A stretch of 64,000 nucleotides of DNA from contig NZ_VDCQ01000050.1 of NCBI RefSeq assembly GCF_006265175.1, forward strand, positions 1-64,000. Direction: 5' to 3'. Below the pieces are notes generated by a model that made no database searches, was not told the DNA's origin, and saw nothing but the letters and a program-made list of their open reading frames with translations. Below are positions 9,105-18,804 of this stretch, piece after piece. A program made the translations under genes and the position numbers. Position 1 is the stretch's first letter; each line of letters starts with the position of its first letter. This DNA comes from Paenibacillus hemerocallicola (lineage in GTDB: Bacteria > Bacillota > Bacilli > Paenibacillales > NBRC-103111).

Positions 9105-9202
9105 TATCGGCCACCATCCGGTTCATTTCGTCATCCAGTGTCGCACCATTTTAATTTCGCGTATAATGTACTATAATAATACTAAGAAGGGAGATGAGGC
9201 AA

Positions 9203-9448
9203 ATGAGCCAGAACGTACAAGAAAGCATGTACGACGAAGTGCTTGAAGTATTGGATAAATTGCGTCCGTTTCTGCAACGCGACGGAGGAGACGTCGAGCT
9301 GGTCGACGTGGAAGACGGTATCGTCAAATTAAAGCTTATGGGAGCTTGCGGAAGCTGCCCGAGCTCGACCATAACGCTGAAAGCGGGAATCGAACGCGCC
9401 CTCGTCGAAGAAGTCGAAGGCGTCGTAGAGGTCGTTCAAGTATTTTGA
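9203..9448 (+). CDS. yutI: NifU C-terminal domain iron-sulfur scaffold
   Basis: An 81-residue Nfu-type protein. It has the [16 protein letters not shown] block and the cluster-binding pair CGSCPSS (CXXC) in [16 protein letters not shown]. Such proteins carry 4Fe-4S clusters to client enzymes. AAGGGAG is 10 nt before the ATG at 9203; the ATG at 9194 is too close to it. A strong terminator follows. With the HesB/IscA protein at 6.0 kb it forms an iron-sulfur maturation neighbourhood around mqnE. Confidence 0.9.
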   Translation: MSQNVQESMYDEVLEVLDKLRPFLQRDGGDVELVDVEDGIVKLKLMGACGSCPSSTITLKAGIERALVEEVEGVVEVVQVF

Positions 9449-9461
9449 TCGCTCGCTTGTT

Positions 9462-9502
9462 AAAGAGCGGCCATGCCATCATCGGCTGGCCGCTCTTTTT
9501 TG
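9462..9502. terminator. Bidirectional terminator
   Basis: AAAGAGCGGCCA (9462-9473) pairs with TGGCCGCTCTTT (9487-9498), followed by more T. It lies between the convergent NifU-like gene and the SDR gene, and the A-rich left arm lets it serve both strands. Confidence 0.85.
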
Positions 9503-9538
9503 GTTTTTTGGAGGCGCTGCGTAATTCTCCGGCTCCGC

Positions 9539-10333
9539 TTATCGCCCGCCATCGCTCTGACGCTGCGCGACTATGCTGCGGATCGGATCGAAGCCGCCCG
9601 ATACCTCCATCACGTTGCCGGTCAGGAAATCCGACTCCGGCATGCACAGGAAAGCGATCACTCGCGCGACATCCTCGCCGCTGCCCGGACGAATCCCTGG
9701 AAATTCTTCGTCGGTCAAATGGGAGACTTCCCCGATACTCTTCTCCTTGTTGCCGCCCCGTATATCGCCGGGACATATCATGTTAACGGTTACACCGAAA
9801 GCCGCCTGTTCTTCGGCGAGCGTCTTCGTCAACGACACGAGTCCGACCTTTGCGGCCGCATAGACGGCCCGGTGAGGCCAGCCTCTCCCTTCGGAAGCCC
9901 GTCCGAAGCCGAAATGGACGATGCGTCCCCAACGGTTGCTACGCATCGCCGGCAGAACGAGACGGTCCAGCTGCATGACGCCGATCAGATTGCCCCGCAT
10001 CATATAGTCGATTTCGTCCAGCTCGTATTCGTCGAAAGTCCGCCTTTCCCGCACGAACGGTCCCGCATTATTGATCAAAATATCGACGTCGCCCCACTTT
10101 CGCGAAATCGTATCGATCATGCGGGCATTATCGTCCCGGCTCGCGATGTCGGCTTGGACGGCCATGGATCGGACGCCCTTCGCCTTCAGCCGGTCTACAA
10201 GCTCGCAGGCTTCGTTCTCGCTGTTCACGTAGTTGATCGCCACATCGCAGCCGAGATCGGCGAGCGCGAGGGCCGTCCGTTTGCCGAGCCCCTTCGCGCT
10301 CCCCGTAATCAGCGCGATTTTGCCATGAAGCAT
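9539..10333 (-). CDS. Short-chain dehydrogenase/reductase, atypical active site
   Basis: A 264-residue SDR with the cofactor site TGSAKGLGK at residue 11, the NNAG block and the catalytic YAAAK. The strand that normally carries the catalytic Ser (usually NISS, about 13 residues before the Tyr) reads VHFGFGRASEG; the only Ser is 11 residues before the Tyr. The usual serine is therefore absent or shifted. Family members are NAD(P)H-dependent reductases, often 3-oxoacyl-ACP-reductase-like. It is transcribed toward the terminator at 9462, with the HEPN gene 36 nt upstream. Confidence 0.8.
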   Translation of the reverse strand: MLHGKIALITGSAKGLGKRTALALADLGCDVAINYVNSENEACELVDRLKAKGVRSMAVQADIASRDDNARMIDTISRKWGDVDILINNAGPFVRERRTFDEYELDEIDYMMRGNLIGVMQLDRLVLPAMRSNRWGRIVHFGFGRASEGRGWPHRAVYAAAKVGLVSLTKTLAEEQAAFGVTVNMICPGDIRGGNKEKSIGEVSHLTDEEFPGIRPGSGEDVARVIAFLCMPESDFLTGNVMEVSGGFDPIRSIVAQRQSDGGR

Positions 10334-10369
10334 GGGAGCTTCCTCCTTCTCTCCATCGTCAAACCGCGG

Positions 10370-11074
10370 TTACGTCTTTTTTCGTTCGTGTACATAAGCG
10401 AAAACGGTCGCCATCGTCCGGCAAACCATTTCGAAGCCTTGTCTCAAATCGTCCATATTGGCGTTCAAATCCTCGATATAGCTCCGATCTGCCCGGCACA
10501 GGTCGATATGGAGCAAATCGTCCAGCATTTCCGTGTTGACGAGATGGATTTCCATATTGCGCCTTTGGCGAAGCCTGCCCATCGGTTCGTTATAGCTCTC
10601 TTTTATAAGCTGCAGCGGCTGCAACAGCCCGGGCTCGGCATGACGATGCTGCATTTGCCGCAATACGGTGAAATACGAAAATTTTTGCTTGATCCGCTCG
10701 GATCGCAATCGCAGCAAATCGTTCATGAAATAACCAAGCTTGTCGAGAATCGAGAACAGCCGAATAAATCCGTTTTTGTAAAAATATACGTGCCGATGGT
10801 AATCAGCTTTTTCCTCCGGACTCATTTTCTCTTCCTGCGTTTCCTTGACGCCCTCGCGGAACTTGGCACCGCAGTATACGCTCTGCTCCAGCTCGTCCAG
10901 CGCATTGGTCAAGCCTCGCGCCCACAGCTCGTAACGGGTATACTTGCCGCACTGCGGGGTCTGCTCCTCGATCAGCTGCGTGAGCAGCTTGCGGTATTGC
11001 CCTATAGCCGAAATGGCCTCCAGCAGCGGTCCGGAATCGACGCGCTTCGGCTCGTCGAACCAAGCTCTGAACAT
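10370..11074 (-). CDS. Cthe_2314-type HEPN domain protein
   Basis: A 234-residue, helix-rich, Lys/Arg-rich soluble protein resembling the Cthe_2314 HEPN family of Firmicutes. R172-N-M-E-I-H177 is an Rx4H motif, the catalytic signature of HEPN ribonucleases, so an RNase activity is possible. It lies 66 nt downstream of a UbiD gene and just before an SDR gene, all leftward. No partner nucleotidyltransferase (MNT antitoxin) is adjacent, so a classical HEPN-MNT toxin pair is not supported. The role is unknown. Confidence 0.65.
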   Translation of the reverse strand: MFRAWFDEPKRVDSGPLLEAISAIGQYRKLLTQLIEEQTPQCGKYTRYELWARGLTNALDELEQSVYCGAKFREGVKETQEEKMSPEEKADYHRHVYFYKNGFIRLFSILDKLGYFMNDLLRLRSERIKQKFSYFTVLRQMQHRHAEPGLLQPLQLIKESYNEPMGRLRQRRNMEIHLVNTEMLDDLLHIDLCRADRSYIEDLNANMDDLRQGFEMVCRTMATVFAYVHERKKT

Positions 11075-11140
11075 TCGGTCACCGCCCTTGGTTAATGCTT
11101 GGTTGATGCTTGCTTTTTGCAGGCCCTCCCCGGAAAGACC

Positions 11141-12901
11141 TCATGAAAAATATTCGCGCCATCTGTCGGATACGAGCTTCACGATGTCTTCGCGCGGAAC
11201 GAGCTCATCCGGGTAGCCCGGCTTCATCCGCGCGTCGATGACGATCGGCAGCTCGAAGCTGAGATGGTGCTGCCGCACCCGGCTCCTTGCGAAAATATCG
11301 GTCGCCGGATTGAACCGCGTAAATACGGTCCACAAAAACGGGGTTTGCCCGTCTACGATGGCGGTGTCGTCAGCCAATACGACGAGCGGCCATTTGCTTA
11401 GTGTGTCGCCATATCGTTCGGCTATTCGCCCGGCCAACTCGGGATCTTCCTCATATGCGGCTCCGGAGACGACGAGGCAGCCCGCGCAGTAAGGCTTGGC
11501 GTCGTTAATTCCGTCCAAATGCCCTTCCTCGTATGTATGAGGCAGCTCGCGCACCGGATCGCCTACTCCGAGAAGCACCGCCTTGCTGCCGTGATTCAGT
11601 CTCAAGCCGGTGTAGTCGAGCGTGTCATGCGACGTATTGTTGAATATGAACAAATCGGTATGCGGATTGAACCGCTCCAATACCGTCGCAAGCAATGAGC
11701 GGAAGTCGGCCAAATCCACGGGTTTGTCCGTCAAGATCAGAAATTTCGTAAGCGACAATTGGCCTTCGCCGAGAATGCGGAAAGCAGAGCCGAGCGCTTC
11801 GCGCGAATAGCTCTCTCGCACGATCGCCGCTGCGAGCGGATGGAAGCCGGTCTCGGCATACGTCCACAGCTGCTTTACGCCGGGCATCACGAGCGGGAAC
11901 GCCGGAGACAGCAGCCGCTGCAGAAACTCTCCCAAGTAGTAATCTTCCTGGCGCGGCTTGCCGACGATCGTCGCCGGGTAAATCGCGTCTTTCCGGTGGA
12001 ACATATGCTTCACTTGAAATACGGGAAAATCGTGCTGCAGCGAATAGTAGCCATAGTGATCGCCGAACGGGCCTTCCGGTCTGCGCACGTGCGGGGCCAC
12101 TTCTCCGCAGATGGCGAATTCGGCCTCGGCGACGAGACGATGCCCTCCGAGCGGGTTGTCGGCCACCGGCAGCTTCTGTCCGAGAATTAGCGACGTCAGC
12201 AGCAGCTCGGGCAAATGCTCGGGCGCAGGAGCGATCGCGGAAGCGATGAGAGCGGGGGGGCCGCCAAGATAAACGGTCACCGGAAGCGGGCGGTTCCGCT
12301 TCTCCGCCTCATGATAATGGAATCCGCCGCCTTTATGAATTTGCCAATGCATTCCGGTCGTGCTGCCGTCGAAAATTTGCATCCGGTACATGCCCAAATT
12401 ATGGTCATGACCGTCCGGATGCTCCGTATAGACGAGCGGAAGCGTGACGAAGGGGCCTCCGTCCTCCTGCCAGCTCGTCAACGCCGGCAGCTTGGACAGC
12501 GGTTCGTTCCGATCGCATACTTCGAGCACCGGAGCTTGCGCATGAGGTACCGTCTTCATTCCGACTTTCATCAAGTCGAACAGCAAATCCTTCTCGTTCC
12601 ACAGCGCTTTCGGCGTCGGCGGAATAAGCGTATCTTTGGCCGCCATCAACCGGTTCATGATCGCCTCCGGCTTCGGGCCGAAAGCCAGATCGACTCTCCG
12701 GGTCGTGCCGAACAGGTTGGTCGCCACCGGAAACGGACTCCCCTTTACGTTCGTGAACAGCAGCGCGGGGCCGCCCTCCTCGATCACTCTCCGGTGAATT
12801 TCGGCGATTTCAAGATACGGATCGACCGGAGCGGATATAATCGCTACATCCCTTTCCGCTCGAAGCCTATCGATAAACGTACGCAAATTGGTAAAATTCA
12901 T
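11141..12901 (-). CDS. UbiD-family decarboxylase
   Basis: A 586-residue prenylated-FMN-dependent decarboxylase of the UbiD/MenL type. Family blocks visible are SWQEDGGPFVTLPLV, GMYRMQIFD and RPEGPFGDHYGYYS, which holds the conserved Glu/Asp-rich site. In futalosine-pathway bacteria a UbiD homologue is thought to remove the carboxyl group from the naphthoate ring late in menaquinone synthesis, so mqnE nearby makes that the best guess. No UbiX (flavin prenyltransferase) gene is in the window. The ATG follows GGGAGAACG. Confidence 0.85.
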   Translation of the reverse strand: MNFTNLRTFIDRLRAERDVAIISAPVDPYLEIAEIHRRVIEEGGPALLFTNVKGSPFPVATNLFGTTRRVDLAFGPKPEAIMNRLMAAKDTLIPPTPKALWNEKDLLFDLMKVGMKTVPHAQAPVLEVCDRNEPLSKLPALTSWQEDGGPFVTLPLVYTEHPDGHDHNLGMYRMQIFDGSTTGMHWQIHKGGGFHYHEAEKRNRPLPVTVYLGGPPALIASAIAPAPEHLPELLLTSLILGQKLPVADNPLGGHRLVAEAEFAICGEVAPHVRRPEGPFGDHYGYYSLQHDFPVFQVKHMFHRKDAIYPATIVGKPRQEDYYLGEFLQRLLSPAFPLVMPGVKQLWTYAETGFHPLAAAIVRESYSREALGSAFRILGEGQLSLTKFLILTDKPVDLADFRSLLATVLERFNPHTDLFIFNNTSHDTLDYTGLRLNHGSKAVLLGVGDPVRELPHTYEEGHLDGINDAKPYCAGCLVVSGAAYEEDPELAGRIAERYGDTLSKWPLVVLADDTAIVDGQTPFLWTVFTRFNPATDIFARSRVRQHHLSFELPIVIDARMKPGYPDELVPREDIVKLVSDRWREYFS

Positions 12902-12954
12902 TAACGTTCTCCCTTCATCGGGTTAACCGTATCGCGGAATCCGAGCCGCGGAAA

Positions 12955-13929
12955 TCATGAAGCCGGGCGGTTCGGGTCGGCGGATATACGCGCCGACCGC
13001 CACGCGAGCACACTCATGTAACAGAGTACGCCGAACAAGCCGGATACGAGCACGACGTGCATGAGAGCCGTCAGCAAGTACCAGTCGGAGCTTAACGTCC
13101 AGACGACCGATGCTCCGCTGAACACCTGCAGTACGGTCAGCAGCAGCGCCCATCGCGCCGCAGCGCGAAGCAGGTCCGGGGAGCCCGGCGTCCGGGAAGA
13201 TCGATATGCGATGATAGCTACTATAACCAGCAACAAAACCGCGGCGATTCGATGGGCAAAAGCGATTCCCGTCGCTCCGTGCAGGGCGGGGACGACTTCC
13301 CCATTGCACAGCGGCCAGCCGAGGCAGCCGCCGGAGGATTCGGTATGCCGGACGAATGCCCCGACGTATACGACCACGTAGCTGTATATCGTCGCTCCCC
13401 ATATCCATTTGCGCATGCCGGGCACAATATTCGCTGTGCGGTCATCCATTGCCAGCAGCCTGGCGGAACGATGAGCCTTGGAGCCGGCGGGGACGTAAGC
13501 GCCGGTCCGGATGCCGACGGTCAGCAGAAGCGATGTCGAGAATGCCAGCAGCGAAAAACCGAAGTGAAGCGCCATAACCGCTTCCGATTGCGGATATATG
13601 ACCGCAAGAGCGCCCAAAATCGCCTGCAAAATCGTGAAAAACAGCGCGCCGAAGGCGAACAGCATCGCTTCCCCGCTGTGCCGCAGCTTCATGTAGGTCG
13701 CTATGGCCGCACCCAGCACCAATAATCCGACAATCCCGCTGACGAAACGATGGCTGTATTCGATCATCGATTCGATCGTATACGCCGGCACGAATTTGCC
13801 GTTGCACAGCGGCCAGTCCGTGCCGCAGCCTTCTCCCGATCCCGTCTTGGTAACGAGCGCCCCCATGAGCAGAACGAGCCCCATTCCGATTACCGAAGCA
13901 AGCGACAAACCGTATAATCGTTTTCCCAT
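12955..13929 (-). CDS. ctaA: Heme A synthase (CtaA/Cox15)
   Basis: A 324-residue polytopic membrane protein of the Bacillus-type CtaA family, which oxidises the C8 methyl of heme O to give heme A for cytochrome oxidase. Both halves carry the paired-Cys loop (GCGTDWPLC near residue 35, GCLGWPLC near 203) and heme-ligand His positions (EYSHRFVSG, LHFG, FAHR, LMHV). The ATG at 13929 has AAGAAGGTG upstream; the longer reading frame to 14022 lacks a site. Heme O synthase is not adjacent. Confidence 0.92.
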   Translation of the reverse strand: MGKRLYGLSLASVIGMGLVLLMGALVTKTGSGEGCGTDWPLCNGKFVPAYTIESMIEYSHRFVSGIVGLLVLGAAIATYMKLRHSGEAMLFAFGALFFTILQAILGALAVIYPQSEAVMALHFGFSLLAFSTSLLLTVGIRTGAYVPAGSKAHRSARLLAMDDRTANIVPGMRKWIWGATIYSYVVVYVGAFVRHTESSGGCLGWPLCNGEVVPALHGATGIAFAHRIAAVLLLVIVAIIAYRSSRTPGSPDLLRAAARWALLLTVLQVFSGASVVWTLSSDWYLLTALMHVVLVSGLFGVLCYMSVLAWRSARISADPNRPAS

Positions 13930-14056
13930 CGTGGATGCACCTTCTTTATAAGTCAATCGCGTTCCGATAAAGTCGAAAATTGCGTCAAACCAATTATAGC
14001 GATTATCGCCGGGCAAATCCATTTCGGAAATGTGAACGTGTACCGCAGCCGAGCAA

Positions 14057-14093
14057 GAAAAAAGGAAGCCTTCCCTGACAAAGGGAGGCTTCC
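14057..14093 (-). terminator. Terminator of the secreted YfaP-like protein
   Basis: On the minus strand GGAAGCCTCCCT pairs with AGGGAAGGCTTCC, followed by TTTTTTC. Confidence 0.8.
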
Positions 14094-14112
14094 CGGCCGA
14101 TCGGCGCTCCCG

Positions 14113-16416
14113 TCACGGCAACGCTTCCCCCGCGTAAGGCGGGGACTTGAGCGCGAATGCCGCAAAAGGCTCGCTTTCTATCCCAAGAAATAAAGGAAAT
14201 GAAAAGATTGTGACATCCGTTGCCGAACCGGTCAGCAGAGCCGAGTCCGGCTTGGCCGTTACGGTCAACGTCAGTCGCATAGCCGTGTTATAAGGATATA
14301 CAAAGGATTCCCGGTTCAGATTGAAGAAAATGACCCAACCGCCGTCATTCGTAATCGTGATGCCGGATAGGTCTACGTTCGCGTAAGTAGCGCCGGTTAC
14401 CGTGTTATAAACGGAGCCCGTTACCGACAAATCGCCGTAAGTCAATCCGGTAACGGTCGGATTCGCCAAGGACAGACCGACCTTGAATGGATTGCCGAGG
14501 CCGATTTGGGTCAAGTCAGTCAACCCGAGTATCTCCGTCTTGCCTGCTGCGGCAGGTACGATCAATTCAGCGGTTGCCGTTCCCGGTATTAACCGCTTCG
14601 AGTCCGGCTTGGCCTGCACCGTCAAAATGAGCTGTCGTGCGGTCGCGGCTGAAGGTATGGGATCGAAGCTTAACACCCGCGACGCCTTGTCGTACTGCAA
14701 GCCGCTCAGGCCGTAAGGATCTCCGTCGAGCGCCGCCGACACTTGCAAATCGTCCAGCTCGACCTGATCGTAAACTCCGTCGATGTAGCCCGTATTGTCG
14801 AGATACTGAAGCCGGATCCGGTTCGACGCCCCTTCATAAGGCTCCGCCCCGATAATTTTCGTCAAAATCGGGCTCGATTCCCTCACCTGGTTGATGTCGG
14901 CTACCAACAATTCGTCCGGCGATACGATCAAATGCATTACTTCCCAATACCGCTCTTGCCCCGGACCCGCCGGCACCGCGTATGACTTGATCAGCGTTTC
15001 GTTTACGTCGCCGCCTTCTTCGGATTGGGTGCCGAGATACACCTCGACTTTGGCGTTCGACCCTCTCAGGGAGCCTTCGCCCCAACTGTAGTTGTGAACG
15101 TAGTAATTGAACGTTCCGTATACGTTGCGGTTGACCGTAGTAACCGTAACGGTCTCCCTGCCGTTATGATTCGTATCGTCCCGATCGAGCTTGGCGATTT
15201 CCCCGTAAGTGTTGGTGCTGACCGTGTTGGCATAGTAAACGTGAAATATGCCGCCGTCGCCGTCCGGTCCGAGCAGGTGCGAATCGAGATCCCTGGCGGC
15301 AGCGCCCCAGGTCAATACGATGCGGATTTGGTCGGCCTTCAGCTCCGATATGGCTTTTAGAACCTCATGGTTGTTCTCGCCCCTGGACACCGTGACGTTG
15401 AAGCTGCTCCGCTCGTAGCCTGCCGCCAATAGCTTGATCGTGTACGGGCCTGCCGGCAGGTCGACGTTGAACATGCCCATCGCGTCGGTAGCCGTCTGCG
15501 CAACCGCGCTGCCGGACGTGTTATCCGTCCCGGCCCTGAACTCCAGCGTAGCCCCGAACACCGGGCTGTTATTCCAATCTACCACGGAGCCTCTCAAAGA
15601 GGATTGGAACATGGCGTCATGGAGTCCGACATGGGAGAACCGAACGACTTTCCCTTGGGCGTCCGCTTCCGACAATGCCAGATACGCATACCCGTAATTC
15701 GCTCCCGCAATATCCTCCCCCGGCATATAGGGCTTCCCTCTGGCTGCCGATCCGACGGCGGGAACGTTGCGGGTCGATTCGGTCAATTCATAATACAGTG
15801 CGCCTCCGTTTTGCGGGACATAATCGATTCGGATCGATCCGGGCGACATCCCGGGCTGAATCGTATATCCCGCCGCAGGCCCGGGATACATCAAAGGCCG
15901 GACCAAGCCCAGGGCGACTCTCAAATCGTCTCTCTTGTCCGCGGAGGTAGCCTTATTCCCATCCCCGTTAAAGTCCGGTACGTCGGCCGGCTGCCGGTTG
16001 GCAAACGGTACGATATCCGCTATATTCGCGGCACCGGATTTGACCAGTATGGGCGGCAACTGCCGAGGGACGCTTCGGACCGGTCCGGTGACGCCGACGG
16101 CCTCCAAATTATGTATGCCCTCCGTCGGAAAAACAACCGCGATCGAGCGGTTCGGTCCGCCTTCCGTACTGCCGCCCACTACTTGCGCGCCTTCCCTGAG
16201 CTCGACCGCTTCCCACCCCAGCGCCGCCACTTGGATATTTACCGATTCATTCGGCCGTACGATTACCGCTTCCGTCGGGTACAACACCGCGATAGGAGGA
16301 ACCGATTCGGCACCGGCCCTCGGGACGCCGGGGAACATGCTGCAGACGCATAGCAGCAGCAACAGGAATGTCCGGTATACGCCGGACAGCTTGCTTCGTT
16401 TTCTCGCATAAGGCAT
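14113..16416 (-). CDS. Large secreted protein, carboxypeptidase-regulatory-like and YfaP-like domains
   Basis: A 767-residue exported protein with a signal peptide at about 1-37. Next come a Ca-binding dockerin-like stretch DFNGDGNKATSADKRDDLRV (about 150-175), a carboxypeptidase regulatory-like beta-sandwich (about 275-350, LRGSVVDWNNSPVFGATLEF) and a segment IRIVLTWGAAARDLDSHLLG typical of YfaP/DUF2135 domains. The C-terminal third holds two Ig-like repeats with the shared phrase LTVxAKPDS. No catalytic site is seen; a surface binding or adhesion role is likely. The ATG at 16416 follows GGAG by about 9 nt. Confidence 0.7.
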   Translation of the reverse strand: MPYARKRSKLSGVYRTFLLLLLCVCSMFPGVPRAGAESVPPIAVLYPTEAVIVRPNESVNIQVAALGWEAVELREGAQVVGGSTEGGPNRSIAVVFPTEGIHNLEAVGVTGPVRSVPRQLPPILVKSGAANIADIVPFANRQPADVPDFNGDGNKATSADKRDDLRVALGLVRPLMYPGPAAGYTIQPGMSPGSIRIDYVPQNGGALYYELTESTRNVPAVGSAARGKPYMPGEDIAGANYGYAYLALSEADAQGKVVRFSHVGLHDAMFQSSLRGSVVDWNNSPVFGATLEFRAGTDNTSGSAVAQTATDAMGMFNVDLPAGPYTIKLLAAGYERSSFNVTVSRGENNHEVLKAISELKADQIRIVLTWGAAARDLDSHLLGPDGDGGIFHVYYANTVSTNTYGEIAKLDRDDTNHNGRETVTVTTVNRNVYGTFNYYVHNYSWGEGSLRGSNAKVEVYLGTQSEEGGDVNETLIKSYAVPAGPGQERYWEVMHLIVSPDELLVADINQVRESSPILTKIIGAEPYEGASNRIRLQYLDNTGYIDGVYDQVELDDLQVSAALDGDPYGLSGLQYDKASRVLSFDPIPSAATARQLILTVQAKPDSKRLIPGTATAELIVPAAAGKTEILGLTDLTQIGLGNPFKVGLSLANPTVTGLTYGDLSVTGSVYNTVTGATYANVDLSGITITNDGGWVIFFNLNRESFVYPYNTAMRLTLTVTAKPDSALLTGSATDVTIFSFPLFLGIESEPFAAFALKSPPYAGEALP

Positions 16417-16547
16417 ACGCCCCCGCTCCACCTCTTTTCCAATCATTCCTATAAGCTCATAGTCTCATACTACCATAAGCCTTTCGAACGATACAGAAGG
16501 AATTGAGCGAAGCGCGCAACATTTCCCGATTTTTATCGACAAAATGA

Positions 16548-17867
16548 CTAGACCGGACTCGAGACTGGCGCTCCAAGCTCGCGAAGCGATTGCAGGGCAT
16601 GCTCCACAAACAAGTCCCCGGCTTCCTCCTGCAATCGGCTGTACGTCCTGAGCCTGGTCTCGTAACCTCCTTGACGGTATGCCTCCCTCGTGCATACATA
16701 GCCGCTGACAGATCCGTTCGTCAACTGGTTAATGATCGTATAAGGGAATGGAGAGCCCCGTTTGATCTCCAGGCCGAATTCGACAAATATTTCCGCCGGC
16801 AGTCCGACGATGGCGAGATCGCCAAGCGCGAAGATTTGAATTTCAGCTTCGGTCGCTTCATTGGCATCGTTGCGCGACAGCTCTACGATTTGCTTCGCAA
16901 ACTTCACTTCCGTTACGGGAGCGCCGTCTTCCGCCGATTGAAGCAGCTGTCGGGCCGCGGCGATCTGCTCTTCCGCCGGTCTTCGAAATCGGACGGGAAC
17001 GCGACGTTGCTTGACGGCGGCTTGCAGCCGATCGGCGGTATACGTTTTCTCGCGCACCTTCATCGCCTCAAAAGCCAATATGTTGCCCATCACCTTATAG
17101 TGATTCGGCTTCGTAGTGGCGAGTCGGCCGCTAACATCGATATGGTTGATATCTCCGCTGGCTCCTTGCAGGAATAGACTGACTGCGGATGGACCCAGCA
17201 GCCGCTTGAGCGTTCGGCTCAGCTCGCCGGGATAATCGGCGCTGTACTCCGTTCCGCCCACCACGCAAGCATGACACGAATAGTTCGTAACCGCCCCTAT
17301 CGGATTGCCCTCCGCATCGTCGATGCGGATGACGACAACTTCCGGGTCGATCGGTCCGACCGGCTCGACAATGTCCGGGTTCCCGATGCCGGGATTCATC
17401 CGGACGGTGCCGTCGCGCATAAGGAACCTCCGGTTAAAGGCAATATCAGCCTCCATGCCGCGCCCGAAGCCGATGCGCGCTTCCGTGCGGCGGGAGTGGG
17501 CGAGGATTACCGCATCCGCCGCCCTGCTCGCGAGCAAGTCCAAATACGACTCGTCGACCGCGCTCACGAAGCTCGTCTGGATAGTCGGTCCGCCCGTATG
17601 GGTGTGCGTCGACGACACCATCACATGCTCGCCAGGAATTCCGGCAACCTCCGAGACGCGCGTCCGTACGTTCTCGACCAGCCTTCGGGGCACGTCGATG
17701 GCATCCAAGGCGACTATCGCGAACGTCGCGCTATCCGTTTCGACGACTAACGCTTTCGCATACAAATCGTCCTTCGTTCCCGTCGACAACCTCTCGTTGA
17801 CCGAACCCGGAATCGGGCTGCCGAGCGGAGGCGTGATAACAACCTCGCTCATTCCGCATTTGCTCAT
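16548..17867 (-). CDS. Neutral/alkaline ceramidase-like hydrolase
   Basis: A 439-residue protein resembling the N-terminal catalytic domain of neutral ceramidases, zinc amidases. Candidate zinc and active-site blocks are SSTHTHTGG (about 87-95), SCHACVVGG (about 198-206) and LQGASGDINH (about 238-247). It lacks a signal peptide and the C-terminal domain of true ceramidases, so it should be cytoplasmic; many such bacterial proteins sit in carbohydrate loci with unknown substrates. The TauE exporter gene ends 34 nt upstream on the same strand, so co-transcription is possible. Confidence 0.75.
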   Translation of the reverse strand: MSKCGMSEVVITPPLGSPIPGSVNERLSTGTKDDLYAKALVVETDSATFAIVALDAIDVPRRLVENVRTRVSEVAGIPGEHVMVSSTHTHTGGPTIQTSFVSAVDESYLDLLASRAADAVILAHSRRTEARIGFGRGMEADIAFNRRFLMRDGTVRMNPGIGNPDIVEPVGPIDPEVVVIRIDDAEGNPIGAVTNYSCHACVVGGTEYSADYPGELSRTLKRLLGPSAVSLFLQGASGDINHIDVSGRLATTKPNHYKVMGNILAFEAMKVREKTYTADRLQAAVKQRRVPVRFRRPAEEQIAAARQLLQSAEDGAPVTEVKFAKQIVELSRNDANEATEAEIQIFALGDLAIVGLPAEIFVEFGLEIKRGSPFPYTIINQLTNGSVSGYVCTREAYRQGGYETRLRTYSRLQEEAGDLFVEHALQSLRELGAPVSSPV

Positions 17868-17901
17868 CGCAATTCCTTCCTTCCATTGCTTTGTTTCTTT
17901 C

Positions 17902-18663
17902 CTACAGCAGCAAAATGGCTCCGCCGATCATGGGTACGATGACCATCGCCGTCTTCAACCACGATACGGTAACGCGTTTCGTAAACTTGGCGCCGATATA
18001 CGCCCCCAGCATCGTGCCGCAGACGACTTGGACCAGCAGCGGAAAGTCCAAATGTCCGACGAACCAAAACCCCGTTCCGCCGGCAATCGCAATCGGCAGA
18101 ATGACCAGCATGGTCGTTCCCGCGGCTTGACGAGCGGGCATGCCCAGTACCGTCAACAGCCCGATCTGAATAAACGGGGTAGATCCGATGCCGAATAAGC
18201 CCGACAGCACTCCGGTCGTCAGACCGACCCCTCCCGCGGCCAGCCAAAAAGCGAAGCCCTCGAGGAATGCTTTGGCGTCCGTCCCTTTATCCTTATGGCC
18301 GGATACGAGCAGCATGCGCACCCACAGGGCGAGGCCGGATAAAAAGAGCATCCCCGCGGTAAGCCACTTCAGTCCATCCTCCGGAATGTAGACGGAATAA
18401 TGAGAACCGACGGCCGCTCCGAACGCGCCGAATCCGCCGACGGCCAGCCCCGTTTTCAACAGGACATTGCCGTCCCGGTAATGGCTGACAGCGCCCGACA
18501 ACGAGGAGAACGCCATGGCGGACAAAGCCGTTCCGAGCGCCGTATGGATCGGATAACCGAAGCCTACCGTCAGGATGGAGATAATGAAGCCCGATCCGCC
18601 CGCCCCTACGAACCCGAGGAGAAGCCCGACGGCGAACATCGTTCCGACTATCTGTACTATCAT
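17902..18663 (-). CDS. TauE/SafE-family membrane exporter
   Basis: A 253-residue integral membrane protein with about 7-8 hydrophobic segments and the family duplication: GFVGAGGSGFIISILTVGFG near the N-terminus and SGLFGIGSTPFIQIGLLTVL in the second half. Family members move sulfonates, sulfite or related organic anions. The ATG at 18663 has AAAGGA 6 nt upstream and is preferred over the ATG at 18678. It is divergent from a LysR regulator, the usual arrangement for substrate-induced control. Confidence 0.88.
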   Translation of the reverse strand: MIVQIVGTMFAVGLLLGFVGAGGSGFIISILTVGFGYPIHTALGTALSAMAFSSLSGAVSHYRDGNVLLKTGLAVGGFGAFGAAVGSHYSVYIPEDGLKWLTAGMLFLSGLALWVRMLLVSGHKDKGTDAKAFLEGFAFWLAAGGVGLTTGVLSGLFGIGSTPFIQIGLLTVLGMPARQAAGTTMLVILPIAIAGGTGFWFVGHLDFPLLVQVVCGTMLGAYIGAKFTKRVTVSWLKTAMVIVPMIGGAILLL

Positions 18664-18804
18664 CGCCGTTCCTTTCAAGAGCTCAATTTTGTCCTCTCAC
18701 CGTTCATTTAACCATCGATGGAACGATGTGTCTAATGTATTATTTCTATGATATCAATGATAAAATGTAATAAATGACATATGGCGCAACGGAGGGTATG
18801 ACCA

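Noticed and set aside
9473-11095. 540-codon plus-strand frame across the SDR and HEPN genes
   Set aside because: It spans two real leftward genes and the gap between them and shows no motif; an open frame by base composition only.
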